Below are positions 62,824 through 64,000 of a stretch of DNA of 64,000 nt, one piece after another. Position 1 is the first letter of the stretch. Each line of letters starts with the position of its first letter. This DNA comes from Streptomyces catenulae (GTDB taxonomy: Bacteria; Actinomycetota; Actinomycetes; Streptomycetales; Streptomycetaceae). The DNA is taken from assembly GCF_000718015.1 (NCBI RefSeq), contig NZ_JODY01000008.1, forward strand, positions 163,543 through 227,542, read 5' to 3'. The translations under genes and the position numbers were made by a program. A model generated the notes under the pieces. That model had not been told where the DNA came from. It was given only the letters and a program-made list of their open reading frames with translations, and made no database searches.

Positions 62824-62856
62824 GCAGCCGCGTAACACCCGCAGCAGCCGGTGAAG

Positions 62857-62888
62857 CCAGGCCCTCGCCCCACCGGGCGAGGGCCTGG
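62857..62888. terminator. Terminator after ahcY
   Basis: A perfect 14-bp stem, CCAGGCCCTCGCCC with GGGCGAGGGCCTGG, and a CACC loop. Confidence 0.9.
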
Positions 62889-62934
62889 CCCGTACCGCCC
62901 CACCGGCCCGCACCCGCCCGCTCCAAGGACCCCC

Positions 62935-63549
62935 ATGCCCCGCGGCCACTACTCCCTGCACGATCCGCACGACCACACCCCCCTCGGCGAAGAACATTTC
63001 CACTGCGCCACCGGCCCCTCCGGCTGGCGCTACGTCTCCCAGATCACCGCCCCCTCCGGCGACCACCTCGGCTCCGTCGACCTCACCCTCGACGAACGGG
63101 GCCGCCCCCTCCGCCTCGAACTCCACGCAGGCGGCTGGCAGGTACGCGGCGCCGCACTCGACGGCGTCACCTGGGTCCGCACCGACCCGACCGGCGCACA
63201 CGCCACGGAGGGCAACGTCCCCGCCCATGCCTTCACCGGCGCGTCCCCGGCCTTTCTCATCGCCACCGCCCGGCTGCTGCGCCCCGCACCCGGCGCCGGA
63301 GCGGTCCGCACCCGGCTCGTGGCCTTCACACCCCCCGTCCTCGCCCCCCGCACGCTCGATCAGTCCTGGGCGCTGGTCTCGAGCACAGCACACGCCACTG
63401 ACAACGCCCCGCTGATCGACGACGCGTACCAGGTCAACGACCTGGAGACCGGTGAACAACACACCGTCCACCTCACCGGCGACGTGGTCCTCTCCGCCCC
63501 CGGCATCGAGCTCGAATCGCTCGACTCCCCGCCGTCGGCCTTCGCGTAA
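62935..63549 (+). CDS. Hypothetical protein
   Basis: A 204-residue cytoplasmic protein of a family I do not recognise. It begins MPRGHYSLHDPHDHTPLGEE and alternates beta strands (WRYVSQITAPSGDHLGSVDL, LRLELHAGGWQVRGAALDGV, RTRLVAFTPPVLAPRTLDQS), resembling lipocalin-like or glycolipid-binding folds, but this is only a composition-based guess. ATG 62935 has AAGGA at 62924-62928. It lies between the ahcY terminator and the rrn promoters. Confidence 0.75.
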   Translation: MPRGHYSLHDPHDHTPLGEEHFHCATGPSGWRYVSQITAPSGDHLGSVDLTLDERGRPLRLELHAGGWQVRGAALDGVTWVRTDPTGAHATEGNVPAHAFTGASPAFLIATARLLRPAPGAGAVRTRLVAFTPPVLAPRTLDQSWALVSSTAHATDNAPLIDDAYQVNDLETGEQHTVHLTGDVVLSAPGIELESLDSPPSAFA

Positions 63550-64000
63550 CCGAGGCCCACCGCCCCCGATGTGCATCGGGCACAGCTGACCTGCTAGTGT
63601 CCATACCTCCCCAGGAAAACCGTTGACACGGGCATCTCGGGGAGGTAGATTCGAACGGTTGCCAGGAGCTGGACAGGCTCCATCGCAACGGTTAGTCTCA
63701 TATCTCGCTCCGGCCAGAATTCAATTCGGCGGAGCCACTCGAATCACTTAGCAGAAGCTTCCGCCGATTAATCGGTCGAAATACTTCTGATAATGTTCGG
63801 GTCAGCCGAAAGGCAAAACCCCTCCGACGGGTAATCGGAAACGAATTCGGACCGGAAACGGCGAGAAACGGATCTGATAGAGTCGGAAAGGCCGGAAAGC
63901 AAAAGCAAGAAGGCCAACCCCGCTCCAACAGGGGGCCGGAAACGCCCAGCGGATCTGGTAAGGTTGGAACCGCGGAAAAGCCGAAAGGCCCGACCGCACC
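63550..64000 (+). promoter_or_regulatory. rRNA operon promoter region (multiple promoters)
   Basis: An AT-richer leader with one consensus promoter and three related downstream elements, as known for Streptomyces rrn operons. TTGACA (63623-63628), 17 bp, TAGATT (63646-63651) is the first. CTGATAATGTTCGG, CTGATAGAGTCGG and CTGGTAAGGTTGG follow with -10s TAATGT (63791-63796), TAGAGT (63878-63883) and TAAGGT (63959-63964). No coding frame is credible. The 16S gene would start beyond base 64000. Confidence 0.75.

Noticed and set aside
63698..63999. Minus-strand ORFs of 65-76 codons near the right edge
   Set aside because: They overlay the repeated rrn promoter modules and show no ribosome sites; their similarity to each other comes from the promoter repeats.

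Overview
The window is a piece of a high-GC actinomycete chromosome, almost certainly Streptomyces. The GC bias at third codon positions, the frequent GTG/TTG starts, the presence of WhiB, F420 biosynthesis genes, LytR-CpsA-Psr (LCP) proteins and a SigB/SigF-type sigma module all fit. From memory, the gene order matches the S. coelicolor chromosome from the hut genes back to the rrn operon near ahcY; I could not run a comparison.

Layout. 1-3.7 kb: end of a histidine/purine catabolic cluster (M20 amidohydrolase, hutF, hutI). 3.8-6.1 kb: a sigma factor (SigI-like) divergent from a STAS anti-anti-sigma protein and a HATPase anti-sigma kinase. 6.3-10.6 kb: a four-gene operon for secreted or wall-anchored proteins, two with sortase motifs (LPQTG, LADTG). 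10.7-14.7 kb: POT peptide transporter and an OmpR-type two-component pair. 14.7-18.4 kb: GtrA protein, purK-purE and an M19 dipeptidase. 18.4-20.9 kb: VOC protein divergent from a CGNR regulator, then UDP-glucose dehydrogenase.

21.1-25.1 kb: an acyl-CoA dehydrogenase whose 3' end is repeated 2.83 kb downstream. The repeats flank a six-gene islet (XRE/DUF5753 regulator, DUF6879 protein and small proteins) with no recombinase gene. 25.2-27.8 kb: MFS exporter and MarR regulator. 27.9-37.4 kb: four LCP genes with a thioesterase, a VanZ-like protein, a secreted protein and a GT2 glycosyltransferase among them. 37.4-38.6 kb holds no convincing gene but contains a 179-bp tandem duplication.

38.6-45.1 kb: TIGR03089 protein, manC, an AlkA-like DNA glycosylase, fbiB/fbiA (coenzyme F420) and a cysteine dioxygenase. 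The dioxygenase is preceded by a short ORF ending in a cysteine cluster. 45.8-53.1 kb: whiB, a very large GT2 membrane protein with a DUF5719 partner, a zincin-like protein and a DUF3499 protein. 53.3-63.5 kb: lactate permease, manB, Trm112-like protein, SIS protein, manA, a CDF transporter, ahcY and a hypothetical protein. The last 400 bp carry an array of promoters typical of an rRNA operon whose 16S gene would start beyond the window.

Joint logic. manC, manB, the SIS protein and manA supply GDP-mannose. The LCP proteins, UDP-glucose dehydrogenase, GT2 enzymes and GtrA serve envelope polysaccharides. The sortase-substrate operon decorates the surface. The signals I rate highest are the cysteine-rich leader peptide before the dioxygenase, the islet in the acyl-CoA dehydrogenase 3' end, and a recurrent -10-like hexamer placed six bases from start codons (leaderless genes).
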